Below, piece by piece: positions 29,525 to 39,451 of a stretch of 64,000 bases of DNA. The notes below the pieces were generated by a model. It was not told where the DNA came from, ran no database searches, and saw only the letters and a program-made list of their open reading frames with translations. This DNA comes from Staphylococcus microti. GTDB lineage: Bacteria > Bacillota > Bacilli > Staphylococcales > Staphylococcaceae. Position 1 is the stretch's first letter. Each line of letters starts with the position of its first letter. The translations under genes were made by a program, and so were the position numbers. Where the stretch lies: positions 36,196 to 100,195 of the forward strand of contig NZ_JXWY01000005.1 of assembly GCF_000934465.1 (NCBI RefSeq), given 5' to 3'.

Positions 29525-31459
29525 CTATTTACTTCCTTTAGAACCTGCTTCATATTTATATTTCGTTGGATCTACTTTCTTGAAGTCTGGGTTTTTGTAG
29601 AATCGGAATAAGTCACCGTTCAAAATTTTGTCTGATACTTCAAGGTCTGTTTCAACTTGTTGCTTCATTGCTTCTAAGTTCGATGGTATTGTTTCCATCG
29701 GCTCATTATCTTCATTACTATAAACCTTGCCGTTCACGTATTTATAGTCTTTCGTTACAAAGTCACCGTTACGGAATGGTACCACTTCTTGATGGTCTTT
29801 AGACAACATATCTGTTCCTAACATCAAGTAGTTCGATGTATCAATACCGAGCAAGTGTAATAATGTTGGCATTACGTCAACTTGACCTGCATACGTTTCA
29901 TCGACTTTTGGCTCAACACCCGGCGCTTTAATCCAGAAACCAGTTTTATTCAAATCATTGAATTTTGCTGGTGTAATCGGTTCTCCTAATAACTCACTCA
30001 TCGCTTTGTTATGGTTTTCTGAGATACCATAATGGTCACCGTATAAAATAATAACTGAATTATCGTAAAGGCCACGTGCTTTCAAATCATTAATAAACGC
30101 TTCAACTGATTCATCTAAATAGCGTGCTGTTTGAATGTAACCATCTACAGTATTGTTACCTGTATCACTCTTCTCAATCGTTGCATCTTCTTCACTTAAT
30201 GTGAATGGGTAATGGTTCGTCAACGTCACTAAGTGTGAGTAAAATGGTTCTTTTTCCTTATCCAAGTACTCTGCAGATTCTTCAAAGAACTTTTTATCTT
30301 TCAAACCTAAGTTTTCTAAGTTCTCAGGTGACATATCGTAATACGTTGCATCGTAAAACTTATCAATACCAAAGTGGCGATACACTTGATCACGGTTCCA
30401 GAAAGTTTTGTAGTCCCCGTGCATCACATTCGTTGTATAACCTTGTTTCTGATGTAAAATCGCTGGTAATGATTGGAATGTATTGTCCCCTTTTAATGAA
30501 AAGGCTGAACCTTGTGGCAGACCATACAAACTGTTATCCATCGTAAACTCTGCATCAGACGTCTTACCTTGACCTGTTTGGTGGTAAAAGTTTGGATAAT
30601 ATCTAAAGTCATCTTGACCTGATGATAGTTTATTTAAAAACGGTGTCACTTCTTCACCATTTACTTTTTTATTGATTAAAAACGTTTGGAAACTTTCCAA
30701 ATGAATTTTAATCACGTTCTTCCCTTTGGCTTTTCCGAAGTATGCTGCATTCGGCTCTGTATTTTTCTGTTTTGAGTAGTTCAACACTTCCGTTAAATCA
30801 TCTTCAGACGCAAGTGCTTTTTGTTGATTGTTTTCAATCGTTTTAACACCGTCATAAACCGTAAAGTTATACGGTCCTAAATATTTCACTAAATATTTAT
30901 GGTCAAACGTACGTGTTAACAACTCTGGACGATCTGTCTCCGCAAACGCTAAGTTCAAGAAGAATAGTGCGATTGCTGTTGCCATCACAACTGGTACAAA
31001 CTTCTTATGGAATACTTCTTTGCTCAACCATTTTTGTTTAAATGTTAATACGAATAAGTACACAAATGTATCTAAGAAGTACACAAAGTCATACCATTGG
31101 AATGATGCACTGACAGCACCACCCATTGAATCAACATTGCTTACTTGGTTCAACGTACTGAATGTAATAAAGTCTGAGAAGAAGCGGAAGTACACGACAT
31201 TGGCATAAAGGACAAATGTCACTAAAAAGCCGCCAATGAACATGAACCAATAGGCTTTTCTACCTTTAAAGAATAGAAAAACACTCAGTAATAATGCTAC
31301 CAAACTATATGGATTCATCAATAATATTAAGTTTTGTACAAGTCCTTTAACGCCAAGTGACAAGTCAACATAATAGGCAAAGTACGTTTTCAATGCGATT
31401 GTAAAAACCATCAGTAAGAAAAACGTAAAAATACCTATTTTTTTATTTCCTTTTTCCAT
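29525..31459 (-). CDS. ltaS: Lipoteichoic acid synthase LtaS
   Basis: Polymerises glycerol phosphate from phosphatidylglycerol into lipoteichoic acid outside the membrane. 644 residues (S. aureus 646): five N-terminal helices, then an extracellular sulfatase-like domain. Catalytic Thr300 lies in GQGKTSDAE and metal ligand Glu255 in KIHLES, both at S. aureus positions. The signal-peptidase cleavage site after ALA217 is kept, so the enzyme domain should be released as in S. aureus. Single-gene transcript. Confidence 0.96.
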   Translation of the reverse strand: MEKGNKKIGIFTFFLLMVFTIALKTYFAYYVDLSLGVKGLVQNLILLMNPYSLVALLLSVFLFFKGRKAYWFMFIGGFLVTFVLYANVVYFRFFSDFITFSTLNQVSNVDSMGGAVSASFQWYDFVYFLDTFVYLFVLTFKQKWLSKEVFHKKFVPVVMATAIALFFLNLAFAETDRPELLTRTFDHKYLVKYLGPYNFTVYDGVKTIENNQQKALASEDDLTEVLNYSKQKNTEPNAAYFGKAKGKNVIKIHLESFQTFLINKKVNGEEVTPFLNKLSSGQDDFRYYPNFYHQTGQGKTSDAEFTMDNSLYGLPQGSAFSLKGDNTFQSLPAILHQKQGYTTNVMHGDYKTFWNRDQVYRHFGIDKFYDATYYDMSPENLENLGLKDKKFFEESAEYLDKEKEPFYSHLVTLTNHYPFTLSEEDATIEKSDTGNNTVDGYIQTARYLDESVEAFINDLKARGLYDNSVIILYGDHYGISENHNKAMSELLGEPITPAKFNDLNKTGFWIKAPGVEPKVDETYAGQVDVMPTLLHLLGIDTSNYLMLGTDMLSKDHQEVVPFRNGDFVTKDYKYVNGKVYSNEDNEPMETIPSNLEAMKQQVETDLEVSDKILNGDLFRFYKNPDFKKVDPTKYKYEAGSKGSK

Positions 31460-31767
31460 GTATGTGCCCCCGTTATTTATTCTCAGTTCCTAGTTAATTG
31501 CTCGTTTATTTTAAACATGCGCCACATACGGTAATGTGCACGCAAAACATGAAGTTAATCTTTTTGTAATCATTTTGTAATATTCATTTCGAGTTCAGTA
31601 TAACAATATATACGAATTAGTGACAAATTTCAAGTGAAAACCTAACAAATTACTTAGTTGATTATATGCTTTTATTATATAAAGTGTGCATCTTATAATA
31701 GACACCGTTAATCTTCATTATATAAAAAGTAGATGAGTTTGTATTCAGACTCTAGTTGTATGTCACA
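31460..31767. other. AT-rich intergenic region upstream of ltaS
   Basis: About 300 bases with no reading frame of note. It should contain the ltaS promoter on the minus strand, but several AT-rich hexamers compete and I cannot choose one. Confidence 0.4.
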
Positions 31768-31822
31768 CAAAAATAAGCAATCATATGTAAGACGAACTTC
31801 ATCATACATACCATTGCTTATT
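31768..31822 (-). terminator. Terminator of pxpBC operon
   Basis: AATAAGCAAT (31772-31781) pairs with ATTGCTTATT (31813-31822). On the minus strand it ends in a T run. Confidence 0.8.
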
Positions 31823-31831
31823 GATGGCATC

Positions 31832-32836
31832 CTATTTGCGCATTTCCACTTGCATGCGATATTCGATACCCGCATAAAATTGGCGACACCATTTATGATA
31901 TTTCACTAAGTTACGTTCTGCTTGCTCAATATCAATTAATTGAAACTTCACTTTAGACCCTTGACGCTTTTGCGCTATTTTCGACAAGTGGTATGTTGCG
32001 ATCGTCCCTATTTGCGGGTAACTGCCAAGTGTATAGTGATCGTTCAATAATACAACCGGCGACCCATCTTTTTTCACTTGTATCGTACCGCGTTTCACCG
32101 AACGATGCGGCGGTGTCCCTTCATAATGCGCTTGAATAGGTAAACCATCTAATACGATACCCATACGATTCGCCTTACTCGTCACACGATACTCTTGTTG
32201 CGTAAAGTCACGTAAACAATTCGCATCAAAGTCTTCTGTTCCTTTATTCGGTATGACATGCACTACATCAGAAAAATAGTTAAATGATAACGTATAACCA
32301 TCGACACCCCACTGCGTCATATGCGTATCTCGAAGATTTTCGAACAACTTGCGGTGACGTTGACTGTAGCTATGCTTCAAATTGATTTCATCGCCTGCTT
32401 TTACAGCACGCCCATGATAGCCACCCATTTTAGCAATAATATCTGTCGATACCGAGTCGAGCCACGTATCAAGTTCAAAACCACCTGCCACAGCAAGATA
32501 AACACGCGCACCTCTTTTTAAAGCATCGAAACTCAAAACGTCCCCTTTATTCATTAAATACAACTTGTTAATCTTAATTTGCATCTCATCCGTATGCGCA
32601 ACAGCCTGTGCCCCTGACAATGCAATTAATGTTGGCTCGGTAAAACGAATGCGTGCCATGCGGTTCGTCATTTCTAGCGTCGCTTCATTCGGATCGTTGC
32701 CTACAAGACGATTGGCAATTTCGTGTGCTAACACATCGAGTGCACCACTGCGAATAACGCCCATATGTTCATAGCCAGAGCGACCTAAATCTTGAAAACT
32801 TGAAAAAAGACCACTATCTTCAATAATAATACTCAT
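31832..32836 (-). CDS. pxpC: 5-oxoprolinase subunit PxpC (KipA family)
   Basis: Carboxyltransferase subunit C/D family protein of 334 residues (allophanate hydrolase subunit 2, KipA). With PxpB and PxpA it forms ATP-dependent 5-oxoprolinase, which opens pyroglutamate to glutamate. Recognised by SFQDLGRSGYEHMGV near the start and PHRSVKRGTIQVKKDG. ATG 32836 shares one base with the pxpB stop (TGATG); a GTG at 32839 is an alternative. No pxpA is seen in this window. Confidence 0.85.
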   Translation of the reverse strand: MSIIIEDSGLFSSFQDLGRSGYEHMGVIRSGALDVLAHEIANRLVGNDPNEATLEMTNRMARIRFTEPTLIALSGAQAVAHTDEMQIKINKLYLMNKGDVLSFDALKRGARVYLAVAGGFELDTWLDSVSTDIIAKMGGYHGRAVKAGDEINLKHSYSQRHRKLFENLRDTHMTQWGVDGYTLSFNYFSDVVHVIPNKGTEDFDANCLRDFTQQEYRVTSKANRMGIVLDGLPIQAHYEGTPPHRSVKRGTIQVKKDGSPVVLLNDHYTLGSYPQIGTIATYHLSKIAQKRQGSKVKFQLIDIEQAERNLVKYHKWCRQFYAGIEYRMQVEMRK

Positions 32837-33516
32837 CACACACCACGCCCTTCTTGCAACACATCAAATTTAACATGATCACCTAGTGAGATGAGCGCAA
32901 AGTCTTTTTTCGTCGGATCAAACAACTTAAGTGGCGTCCAACCGATCACTAACCAATCTTCATATGTATCTGTCGTTGTAATGCCACATTTATTATTTTC
33001 CAAGATGACAGAGCCTGCTGGAATAAAGCGCTTATCGTCAGCCGTATGGTTCACAATAATACTGTTATCCACACCTGATAAATATGGAAAGCCCGGAGAG
33101 TAACCCATCATAGACACAAAATAATCGCCTGACGTATGACGTTCGATAAATTGCGCTTCCGTCATATTAAGCTCTTCTAAAATGCCTGCTAGATGTGGTC
33201 CATGCGAGCCACCATAATACATCGGCACCTTCACACAGCGGCGTTGCTTTTTCCATTTTTCTTCTGACAAATCAATCTGTGCGATCAATGCTTTCATATG
33301 TAAAAAAGGCGATTCCACATTCAATTGTTTCATCATTAAACGTGCATCGTAAGAAATCAACATATCTGTCTCTGTTGGTACAATTTCTGTAATAAATGGA
33401 TAATTCTGTTCATTTAAATAGTGTCTTAACACGAGCAAACGTTGTGTTGCCTTAGGCGTTACTTGTCCGCGCAAAGATACAACAATCGCTTGGTCCCCTT
33501 GACTATAGACCTTCAT
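32836..33516 (-). CDS. pxpB: 5-oxoprolinase subunit PxpB (KipI family)
   Basis: Subunit of 226 residues, allophanate hydrolase subunit 1/KipI family. Landmarks are the N-terminal GDQAIVVSLRG and the conserved MMGYSPGFPYLSGVD and IPAGSVILENNKCGI. In Bacillus, KipI also inhibits the sporulation kinase KinA; staphylococci lack that pathway, so the metabolic role is preferred. GAGGTGAAATGA is a good ribosome site. It is translated just before pxpC and probably belongs to the pab transcript. Confidence 0.85.
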   Translation of the reverse strand: MKVYSQGDQAIVVSLRGQVTPKATQRLLVLRHYLNEQNYPFITEIVPTETDMLISYDARLMMKQLNVESPFLHMKALIAQIDLSEEKWKKQRRCVKVPMYYGGSHGPHLAGILEELNMTEAQFIERHTSGDYFVSMMGYSPGFPYLSGVDNSIIVNHTADDKRFIPAGSVILENNKCGITTTDTYEDWLVIGWTPLKLFDPTKKDFALISLGDHVKFDVLQEGRGV

Positions 33517-33529
33517 TCATTTCACCTCA

Positions 33530-33742
33530 TTACGTTCCATTATAAAACATTTTTAAGACCGCAGTCATCTGTTGGATAAATGTCCCAACAAAATAATAAA
33601 TGACAATCACTTGCAACCCCAGTACAACAATTATCCAAAAGTACGCTAATCTCCGCTGTTGACGTTTCATACACTTGCGACAGACAAATCGTCCGAACCA
33701 TAACAAAAAGATAAATAGTGCTATTTCAACAATGATTACCAT
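33530..33742 (-). CDS. Small membrane protein, unknown
   Basis: Protein of about 70 residues with two hydrophobic segments separated by a basic loop (CRKCMKRQQRR). The start is uncertain: ATG 33742 or GTG 33743-33745; a GAGG lies rather far upstream. It fills the gap between pabC and pxpB and its stop lies against the pxpB ribosome site, so it is likely translated as part of the same run of genes. No family recognised. Confidence 0.55.
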   Translation of the reverse strand: MVIIVEIALFIFLLWFGRFVCRKCMKRQQRRLAYFWIIVVLGLQVIVIYYFVGTFIQQMTAVLKMFYNGT

Positions 33743-33760
33743 CACTTTTTATTCACAACC

Positions 33761-34375
33761 TCATCTGTCAATATGTGAGAACACGACTGGCACCCATGCT
33801 CGCAAACTATTAATCATCCATATTTTATCATGCTGCTCAACCGCTTGGGCAAGTGCGTCAATCGTCAGATCCGCTTCTACAATTTCACCATTATCTAGCA
33901 ATGCTTGGCGCATACAACCACGTAAAAAATCATTTTGGTAGCGTGGTGTGCATAGCTGACCTTGCCATTCCATCACAAAGTTACCAATATCGAATTCTAG
34001 CAATTTGCCGTGTTCATTCGTAAACAGTACAAGATCCGTTTGATGATGATGTTGCAAAAACGCACGTTCAGATGTTTTATTCACACGCTGCCATTGCGGT
34101 ATGTCATCAGCCATTTGGACAAGGCATGCTGTCATATGTGGTTTATCAGTTAAAGCCCCAAGTTCACTAGACAATACACCTGCTTCTGACAACATAACCT
34201 TCAAACGATAACAACCTTGTGCATGCGTTACTTTAATGTCATCTATCAACTGTTGCCATTTAATTGTTGAAAAAGGTATCGCCAAATTGTGTGCCGAACG
34301 TTCGATACGTTTATGATGATATGTTTCACGTGGAATATGCCCGTTTTCTAATCGCATCGTTTCAAATAAATACAT
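33761..34375 (-). CDS. pabC: Aminodeoxychorismate lyase PabC
   Basis: Class IV PLP enzyme of 204 residues releasing pyruvate and 4-aminobenzoate from aminodeoxychorismate, for folate synthesis. Shorter than many PabC proteins (about 270), as seen in staphylococcal versions. The PLP lysine is probably in CYRLKVMLSE, and TPRYQNDFLRGCMRQ is the family C-terminal motif. AAGGGG lies 8 bases before the ATG. It follows pabB by two bases. Confidence 0.82.
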   Translation of the reverse strand: MYLFETMRLENGHIPRETYHHKRIERSAHNLAIPFSTIKWQQLIDDIKVTHAQGCYRLKVMLSEAGVLSSELGALTDKPHMTACLVQMADDIPQWQRVNKTSERAFLQHHHQTDLVLFTNEHGKLLEFDIGNFVMEWQGQLCTPRYQNDFLRGCMRQALLDNGEIVEADLTIDALAQAVEQHDKIWMINSLRAWVPVVFSHIDR

Positions 34376-34377
34376 GT

Positions 34378-35523
34378 TTATGACCCCTTTAAAATTCTCG
34401 TTTTATCATGAAACTCAATGTATTCTTGTTCTGGATCTGAATCAATTGTAATGCCCGCACCGACACCATAGACGAATCGCTCCCCGAATTGTTGCACCGT
34501 ACGAATTGGTACATTGAATACCGCATTCCCTTCAGGACGCAACAAACCAATCGTGCCACAATAGCAATGACGTGGTGTCGGTTCTAAACGATGAATTATC
34601 GACATCGTATGAACTTTCGGTGCCCCGGTAATCGAACCACACGGAAACAGTGCACCTAACAAATCATTCAATGTAGTCTGACGTGTAATTGTCCCTAACA
34701 CCATTGTCGTCATTTGATAAACCGTCGGATAGGTTTCAATCGCACATAACGGGCCTACACGCACTGTGCCTTGTCGTGCAATACGTGCAATATCGTTACG
34801 CAACAGGTCAACAATCATAATATTTTCAGCACGATCTTTGGCGGATTGTTGTAACGCTTTATAGTTTGCTTGATCTTCTGCGTGTGTAACACCACGTGGC
34901 ATGGTCCCTTTCATTGGTTTACTCATGACCGTACGCCCCGCATCAGCGAATGATCCTACTTGGAAAAATAACTCCGGTGAAATTGACGCAACTTTTAACT
35001 CATCTGTCTCTAATAAAGCGGTATAATTCCCATTTGCTTGCTGTGTTAACGCATCATAAAGCACGTGAATAGGCGCTGTCGCTCGTGCTTCAAGACGTGT
35101 CGTATAATTCACTTGATACGTCCAACCATCTACAATTTCTCGTTGAATCGTACGCACATTTTCTGTAATCGTTTCTTTCGTTTCTGCAAAATTGAACGCA
35201 GGCATAGGCGCTTGTTCCGCCGCTTTAACAGTGTTTATTTCTTCTATCTCAACAGGGGATTCAAATGCATAACATGCCGCATAAATACCATCAACAGGCG
35301 TGTATGTTTTAAACTGCGCATTATAATACGGTGCCACTTCATAAGGTAAATATAGCGCAACATAATACCCTTCTGATTGTAGTTTTTCAGCTTCTGTCAC
35401 AACACGTCCGACTTCTGCTAATGTATATGCAACGTGTGACACATGCGGTTGATCAAACGTATAGCGATACTGCTCTGTGTTTTGTTCATCTATATAATAA
35501 GTATAATTAAACTTCACAACCAT
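34378..35523 (-). CDS. pabB: Aminodeoxychorismate synthase component I PabB
   Basis: Chorismate-binding enzyme of 381 residues that aminates chorismate using ammonia from PabA. The C-terminal domain carries the family motifs SPELFFQV, MKGTMPRG, ENIMIVDLLRNDIARIA and GSITGAPK, and the ending GVGAGITIDSDPEQEY. The start overlaps pabA by 17 bases, which points to coupled translation and a matched complex. Confidence 0.92.
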   Translation of the reverse strand: MVVKFNYTYYIDEQNTEQYRYTFDQPHVSHVAYTLAEVGRVVTEAEKLQSEGYYVALYLPYEVAPYYNAQFKTYTPVDGIYAACYAFESPVEIEEINTVKAAEQAPMPAFNFAETKETITENVRTIQREIVDGWTYQVNYTTRLEARATAPIHVLYDALTQQANGNYTALLETDELKVASISPELFFQVGSFADAGRTVMSKPMKGTMPRGVTHAEDQANYKALQQSAKDRAENIMIVDLLRNDIARIARQGTVRVGPLCAIETYPTVYQMTTMVLGTITRQTTLNDLLGALFPCGSITGAPKVHTMSIIHRLEPTPRHCYCGTIGLLRPEGNAVFNVPIRTVQQFGERFVYGVGAGITIDSDPEQEYIEFHDKTRILKGS

Positions 35524-36100
35524 TTGACGTTCCTACCTTACTTAAAAAGTTACGTATTTGCGCATGTCCATGTTCTGATAAAATAGATTCCGGATGATAC
35601 TGCACAGCATAAATTGGTAAAGATGCATGTTCAACTGCCATAATTATCTGGTCTGTATTCGTAGCCGTGACGACTAAAGGTGCGTGAACCGACGCAGGAT
35701 CTGCCATAAGCGAATGATAACGCATCACATTAAATGATGTTGGCAAACCTTTAAACAGCTGAGAACCATTATGGGTAATCTGTGTCGTATGCCCGTGTAC
35801 CGGATATGGCGCATGCACAATCTTGCCACCATAATACGTCACAATCAGCTGAAAACCTAAACACACACCTAATATTGGCACGCGCTGTTCAAAATGATCC
35901 AGTACATCTCGCAATACCGGATAATCTGCTGGCGCGCCCGGTCCCGGAGAAATAACAATTGCAGTAGGCTGATATGCCTCTAGTTTTTCAACAGTCACAT
36001 CATCCACATCAATGACTTCAACATGTTGCGAACTTTCCGTTTTTAAATAATCTACAATATTGTATGTAAATGAATCTTTGTTATCAATCATTATAATCAT
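35507..36100 (-). CDS. pabA: Aminodeoxychorismate synthase glutaminase PabA
   Basis: Class I glutamine amidotransferase of 197 residues supplying ammonia to PabB. The catalytic triad is Cys80 (GVCLGFQ), His169 and Glu171 (VQYHPES). TrpG-like proteins look similar; the neighbours PabB and PabC decide for PabA. GAGGCAG precedes the ATG. First gene of a likely five- to six-gene transcript running to pxpC. Confidence 0.9.
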   Translation of the reverse strand: MIIMIDNKDSFTYNIVDYLKTESSQHVEVIDVDDVTVEKLEAYQPTAIVISPGPGAPADYPVLRDVLDHFEQRVPILGVCLGFQLIVTYYGGKIVHAPYPVHGHTTQITHNGSQLFKGLPTSFNVMRYHSLMADPASVHAPLVVTATNTDQIIMAVEHASLPIYAVQYHPESILSEHGHAQIRNFLSKVGTSNGCEV

Positions 36101-36347
36101 TTGCTCTGCCTCATTTATACTGTATTAACTCTATTATCACAAATGTCTCCCAAATTGACAAAAATGAACACGACATAATAAGCGACATTTAATGAAGCTC
36201 ATTCAATATCATTCTATATAACAATAAAAAGCCACTTTCATAATGGTACATCATTTACGTCAAAGTCACTTTTCTACCTGATATAGGTTAGCCACAGTTG
36301 ATTTCTTAACCGAGATGCGTTACATTAATCAACGTAAAACAATGATA
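36101..36347. other. Divergent intergenic region pabA / queC
   Basis: No gene seen. It should hold the pabA promoter on the minus strand and the queC promoter on the plus strand. A weak plus-strand candidate is TTGATT (36298-36303) with TACATT 17 bases on (36321-36326), placing a start shortly before the riboswitch. Confidence 0.4.
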
Positions 36348-36389
36348 CAGAGGTTCCTAGCGTATATTTAACCCTCTATAAAAAACTAG
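36348..36389 (+). ncRNA. preQ1-I riboswitch for queCDE
   Basis: Matches the class I preQ1 aptamer: stem P1 AGAGG (36349-36353) with CCTCT (36373-36377), the loop TTCCTAGC, and the A-rich tail ATAAAAAACTAG that folds back so CTAG (36386-36389) meets CTAG (36357-36360). A terminator follows directly. Binding of preQ1 should reduce expression of the synthesis genes queC, queD and queE. Confidence 0.93.
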
Positions 36390-36399
36390 ACTGTTGGTA

Positions 36400-36431
36400 T
36401 CCGTCTATGTTTATGGGGACGGACTTTTTTT
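36400..36431 (+). terminator. Riboswitch-controlled terminator before queC
   Basis: TCCGTC (36400-36405) pairs with GACGGA (36418-36423), then C and a run of seven Ts. The position just after the aptamer suggests transcription attenuation. Confidence 0.82.
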
Positions 36432-36544
36432 ATGCTTTTTTGCACGTAAGCTGTCCATGATACAACATGCCTATCATATAGCTTTGTTGCGCCCCCTTTT
36501 CAAAAACCGCTTGGAACGCTCACGATTAAAAGGAGCGACATACT

Positions 36545-37216
36545 ATGTCAAATGCACTTAAGCAAGAAAAGGCACTCGTTGTCTTTAGCGGTGGTCAAGA
36601 TAGTACCACTTGTTTGTTCTATGCGAAACAACACTTTAAAGAAGTAGAACTTGTAACCTTTGAATACGGTCAACGTCATGCGAAAGAAATTGAAGTTGCC
36701 AAAGCGATTGCAGAAGATCAAGGGTTAAAACACCACATTTTAGACATGTCATTATTATCACAGCTTTCCCCTAACGCACTGACATCATCAGATATGGAGA
36801 TTGATACGAAAGACGGCGTGCCAAACACATTTGTTCCAGCACGTAACCTACTCTTTTTATCTTTTGCTGGCGCACTTGCCTATCAAATTAATGCAAAACA
36901 TATTATTACAGGTGTTTGTGAGACGGACTTTTCTGGCTACCCAGATTGCCGTGACCAATTTATCAAATCAATGAATGTGACAATGAGCCTAGCGATGGAT
37001 CGTGACTTTGTGATTCATACACCGCTAATGTGGCTCGACAAAAAAGAAACATGGGCACTTAGTGATGAACTTGGCGTCTTAGATTATATTCGTTATCAAA
37101 CGCTGACGTGTTACAACGGTGTGATTGCAGACGGTTGCGGCACATGTCCAGCATGCCAACTACGTCAACGTGGTTTAGAACAATATCTCAATGAAAAAGG
37201 AGCCAACACACTATGA
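36545..37216 (+). CDS. queC: 7-cyano-7-deazaguanine synthase QueC
   Basis: ATP-dependent enzyme of 223 residues turning 7-carboxy-7-deazaguanine and ammonia into preQ0. The PP-loop is [12 protein letters not shown] near residue 13. Zinc ligands are the cysteines of [10 protein letters not shown] near the C terminus. AAAGGAGCGACATACT precedes the ATG. It overlaps queD by four bases. First gene under the preQ1 riboswitch. Confidence 0.95.
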   Translation: MSNALKQEKALVVFSGGQDSTTCLFYAKQHFKEVELVTFEYGQRHAKEIEVAKAIAEDQGLKHHILDMSLLSQLSPNALTSSDMEIDTKDGVPNTFVPARNLLFLSFAGALAYQINAKHIITGVCETDFSGYPDCRDQFIKSMNVTMSLAMDRDFVIHTPLMWLDKKETWALSDELGVLDYIRYQTLTCYNGVIADGCGTCPACQLRQRGLEQYLNEKGANTL

Positions 37217-37641
37217 TGCAACAAATTTATCCAAGCGTCGATCATCCCTATACATTTGAACTAAACAAAGACTTTAACTTTTCAGCAGCCCATTATATTC
37301 CGGCACCAGAAGCAGGTAAATGTATGCGCACGCATGGTCACACGTATTTCGTCAACCTTACAATTGGTGGAGACGCTTTAGACGAGACCGGCTTTTTAAT
37401 TAATTTTAGCCATTTAAAAGCGTTGATACACGATCAATTCGATCATTATTTACTCAATGACCTACCATTATTTGAAGGTAAAAGTCCATCGACTGAAGTC
37501 GTCGCACAAACGATTTATGAAATTGTAGCTGATCACTTAAAGGACTTGCCACACGCACCAAAATGCTTACAAGTCTTCTTAAGAGAAACACCGTCTAGCT
37601 ACGTTGTTTACAGACCAAAACATAAGAAGGAGCAACTATAA
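37213..37641 (+). CDS. queD: 6-carboxytetrahydropterin synthase QueD
   Basis: Converts dihydroneopterin triphosphate to 6-carboxytetrahydropterin, an early queuosine step. 142 residues. Zinc-binding histidines are in FSAAHYIP and [10 protein letters not shown], and the catalytic Cys precedes RTHGH. Adjacent ATGs at 37213 and 37216 are both possible starts. It overlaps the end of queC, and queE follows immediately after its stop codon. Confidence 0.94.
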   Translation: MMQQIYPSVDHPYTFELNKDFNFSAAHYIPAPEAGKCMRTHGHTYFVNLTIGGDALDETGFLINFSHLKALIHDQFDHYLLNDLPLFEGKSPSTEVVAQTIYEIVADHLKDLPHAPKCLQVFLRETPSSYVVYRPKHKKEQL

Positions 37642-38358
37642 ATGACTGCCAAAATACCTGTACTTGAAATTTTTGGTCCTACGATACAAGGTGAAGGCCA
37701 AGTCATTGGACGCAAAACCATGTTTGTACGCACAGCCGGCTGTGACTTTCGTTGTAGCTGGTGTGACTCGAAATTTACATGGGACGGTTCCATGCGTGAC
37801 GACATTGAAATGCTGACCGCCGAAGATATTTGGCAACGACTGAAAACCATTGGTGGTGATTGTTTTGATCATGTCACCATTTCAGGTGGCAACCCAGCAC
37901 TCATCAAAAACCTGCAAACTTTTGTCAACTTGTGTGAAGCGCAACACATCCAATTGGCTCTCGAAACACAAGGCACAAAGTTTCAACCATGGATGACTCA
38001 AATTCACAACTTAACGATCTCGCCGAAACCACCAAGTTCCGGTATGAATCAAGACCTAGCACAACTTGATGACGTTATTGCACAATGTAACCAAACAGCA
38101 CTGAGTCTCAAAGTCGTTGTGTTTGATGATGACGACTTGGCATTCGCACAAAAAATTCATCAGCGTTATCCAAATATTCCTTTCTACGTGCAAGTCGGCA
38201 ACCCTTATTTGGAAGATGACGTTGACAATCATACCGCCCGCCTACTCGAACGTTATGAATGGCTCATTAATAAAGTGATGACCAATGCTGAAATGAATCG
38301 TGTGCACGTCTTACCACAATTGCACACATTGTTGTGGAGTAACCTCAAAGGGGTGTAA
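37642..38358 (+). CDS. queE: 7-carboxy-7-deazaguanine synthase QueE
   Basis: Radical SAM enzyme of 238 residues making 7-carboxy-7-deazaguanine from 6-carboxytetrahydropterin. The 4Fe-4S cluster cysteines are in the standard CxxxCxxC spacing, CDFRCSWCDSKF. Substrate-region motifs EIFGPTIQGEGQ and TISGGNPA are also visible. Last gene of the operon; its start directly abuts the queD stop. Confidence 0.94.
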   Translation: MTAKIPVLEIFGPTIQGEGQVIGRKTMFVRTAGCDFRCSWCDSKFTWDGSMRDDIEMLTAEDIWQRLKTIGGDCFDHVTISGGNPALIKNLQTFVNLCEAQHIQLALETQGTKFQPWMTQIHNLTISPKPPSSGMNQDLAQLDDVIAQCNQTALSLKVVVFDDDDLAFAQKIHQRYPNIPFYVQVGNPYLEDDVDNHTARLLERYEWLINKVMTNAEMNRVHVLPQLHTLLWSNLKGV

Positions 38359-38380
38359 AATAAATATAAGAGGTTGAAGG

Positions 38381-38429
38381 GAGCAAGACAGAAAGCCCAT
38401 TTTTGTCAAAAGCTTTCTTAGTCCCGCCC
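38381..38429. repeat. Dispersed intergenic hairpin element
   Basis: GAGCAAGACAGAAAGC pairs with GCTTTCTTAGTCCCGCCC imperfectly. It shares the GACAGAAAGC.CATTTTTGT core with 4636-4687. It lies after queE and may end that transcript. Confidence 0.6.
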
Positions 38430-38586
38430 GGGTAAGAGTGACTAGAACGTACTTTTACTTTAAGCTTCTACTGCCATTCATATGTTTTGGCATACTTAGT
38501 TGAGGCGATTTTACTATGTCCCACTCCCTACCAAACAACTTCTTACACATGAAATTTTCACAATCCCGATATATAGGAGTGATACA

Positions 38587-39273
38587 ATGCGACGCACACA
38601 GCAATCCGAAGTATATCCAAGAGTTGAAAAAGTTCTGGAAGACGGTACCATTATCGCCTATGACAAGCACAATCGACTTAATACAGATCTCAATATTCAT
38701 ACGTTAACAGACCAACAGCAATATGATGTTTTCGGCGGACTTCTTATTAAAACTAATCCCCAACATCATGCACGTGATTATGAATATTTACGTCAAAAAG
38801 ATGCAGAAATTCAAAAAAGTCAGCGTAAAAATAAATGGTTACTCGTTGGTTTCGTTATCGCTTTATTAATCATTGGACTATTTGTGTTCAAATCTTGTTC
38901 AAGTGATACAGACAACACGATGAACCAAGACGAACAAACGACGACGCAAGAACAGGAAGACGTTTTACAACAAAAAGATGCAGAATTGCAGCAGCAAATT
39001 AAAGATACACAAGATAGTATCGCGTCTAATGATGCAGAAGCCCAAAGTAAAATTGACGCACTTAAACAACAAATTCAAGACTTGCGCGATAGCATCAATA
39101 GTAAACAAGCCGATAAAGTGGCCAATCAATACGATGACACGGTCAACAATTTACAAGATGCAGAAGATGAACGTCAAAACGGCAACTTAGAAAAAATGCA
39201 AGAAGAATTAGATAAAGTTAATTCAAAACTCGATGAAATCACGCAAAAAATTAGTGATTGGTTGAATCAATAG
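38587..39273 (+). CDS. Membrane-anchored coiled-coil protein, unknown
   Basis: Protein of 228 residues. Residues 1-75 are soluble and charged; a single transmembrane segment spans about 80-98 (LLVGFVIALLIIGLFVF), followed by a Cys-Ser pair; residues 115-228 are a long acidic, glutamine-rich coiled coil ending IS DWLNQ. Topology is likely N-in, C-out. ATG 38587 (MRRTQQSEVY) has AGGAGTGATACA directly upstream; longer frames to 38500 lack this. No family recognised and no link to the que genes is evident. Confidence 0.75.
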   Translation: MRRTQQSEVYPRVEKVLEDGTIIAYDKHNRLNTDLNIHTLTDQQQYDVFGGLLIKTNPQHHARDYEYLRQKDAEIQKSQRKNKWLLVGFVIALLIIGLFVFKSCSSDTDNTMNQDEQTTTQEQEDVLQQKDAELQQQIKDTQDSIASNDAEAQSKIDALKQQIQDLRDSINSKQADKVANQYDDTVNNLQDAEDERQNGNLEKMQEELDKVNSKLDEITQKISDWLNQ

Positions 39274-39281
39274 TGTGTATC

Positions 39282-39317
39282 AAAGAAAGTGCCATTGTAT
39301 TGGTGCTTTCTTTTTTT
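39282..39317 (+). terminator. Terminator of coiled-coil protein gene
   Basis: AAAGAAAGTGCCA pairs with TGGTGCTTTCTTT, followed by Ts. Confidence 0.88.
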
Positions 39318-39451
39318 GTTACAACAATTGTCATTCCCTTTCTCATATTCTCACAACAAAAATATTCTTATTGATATTCACATTTTACATGCTATCCGAT
39401 TGTGACATTGGTATAATAATAAAATGAAACGCAAATAGTTAGGAGAAATCT

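Noticed and set aside
35507-36100. TrpG (anthranilate synthase) reading of the amidotransferase
   Set aside because: Neighbouring pabB and pabC, with no trp genes, favour PabA.
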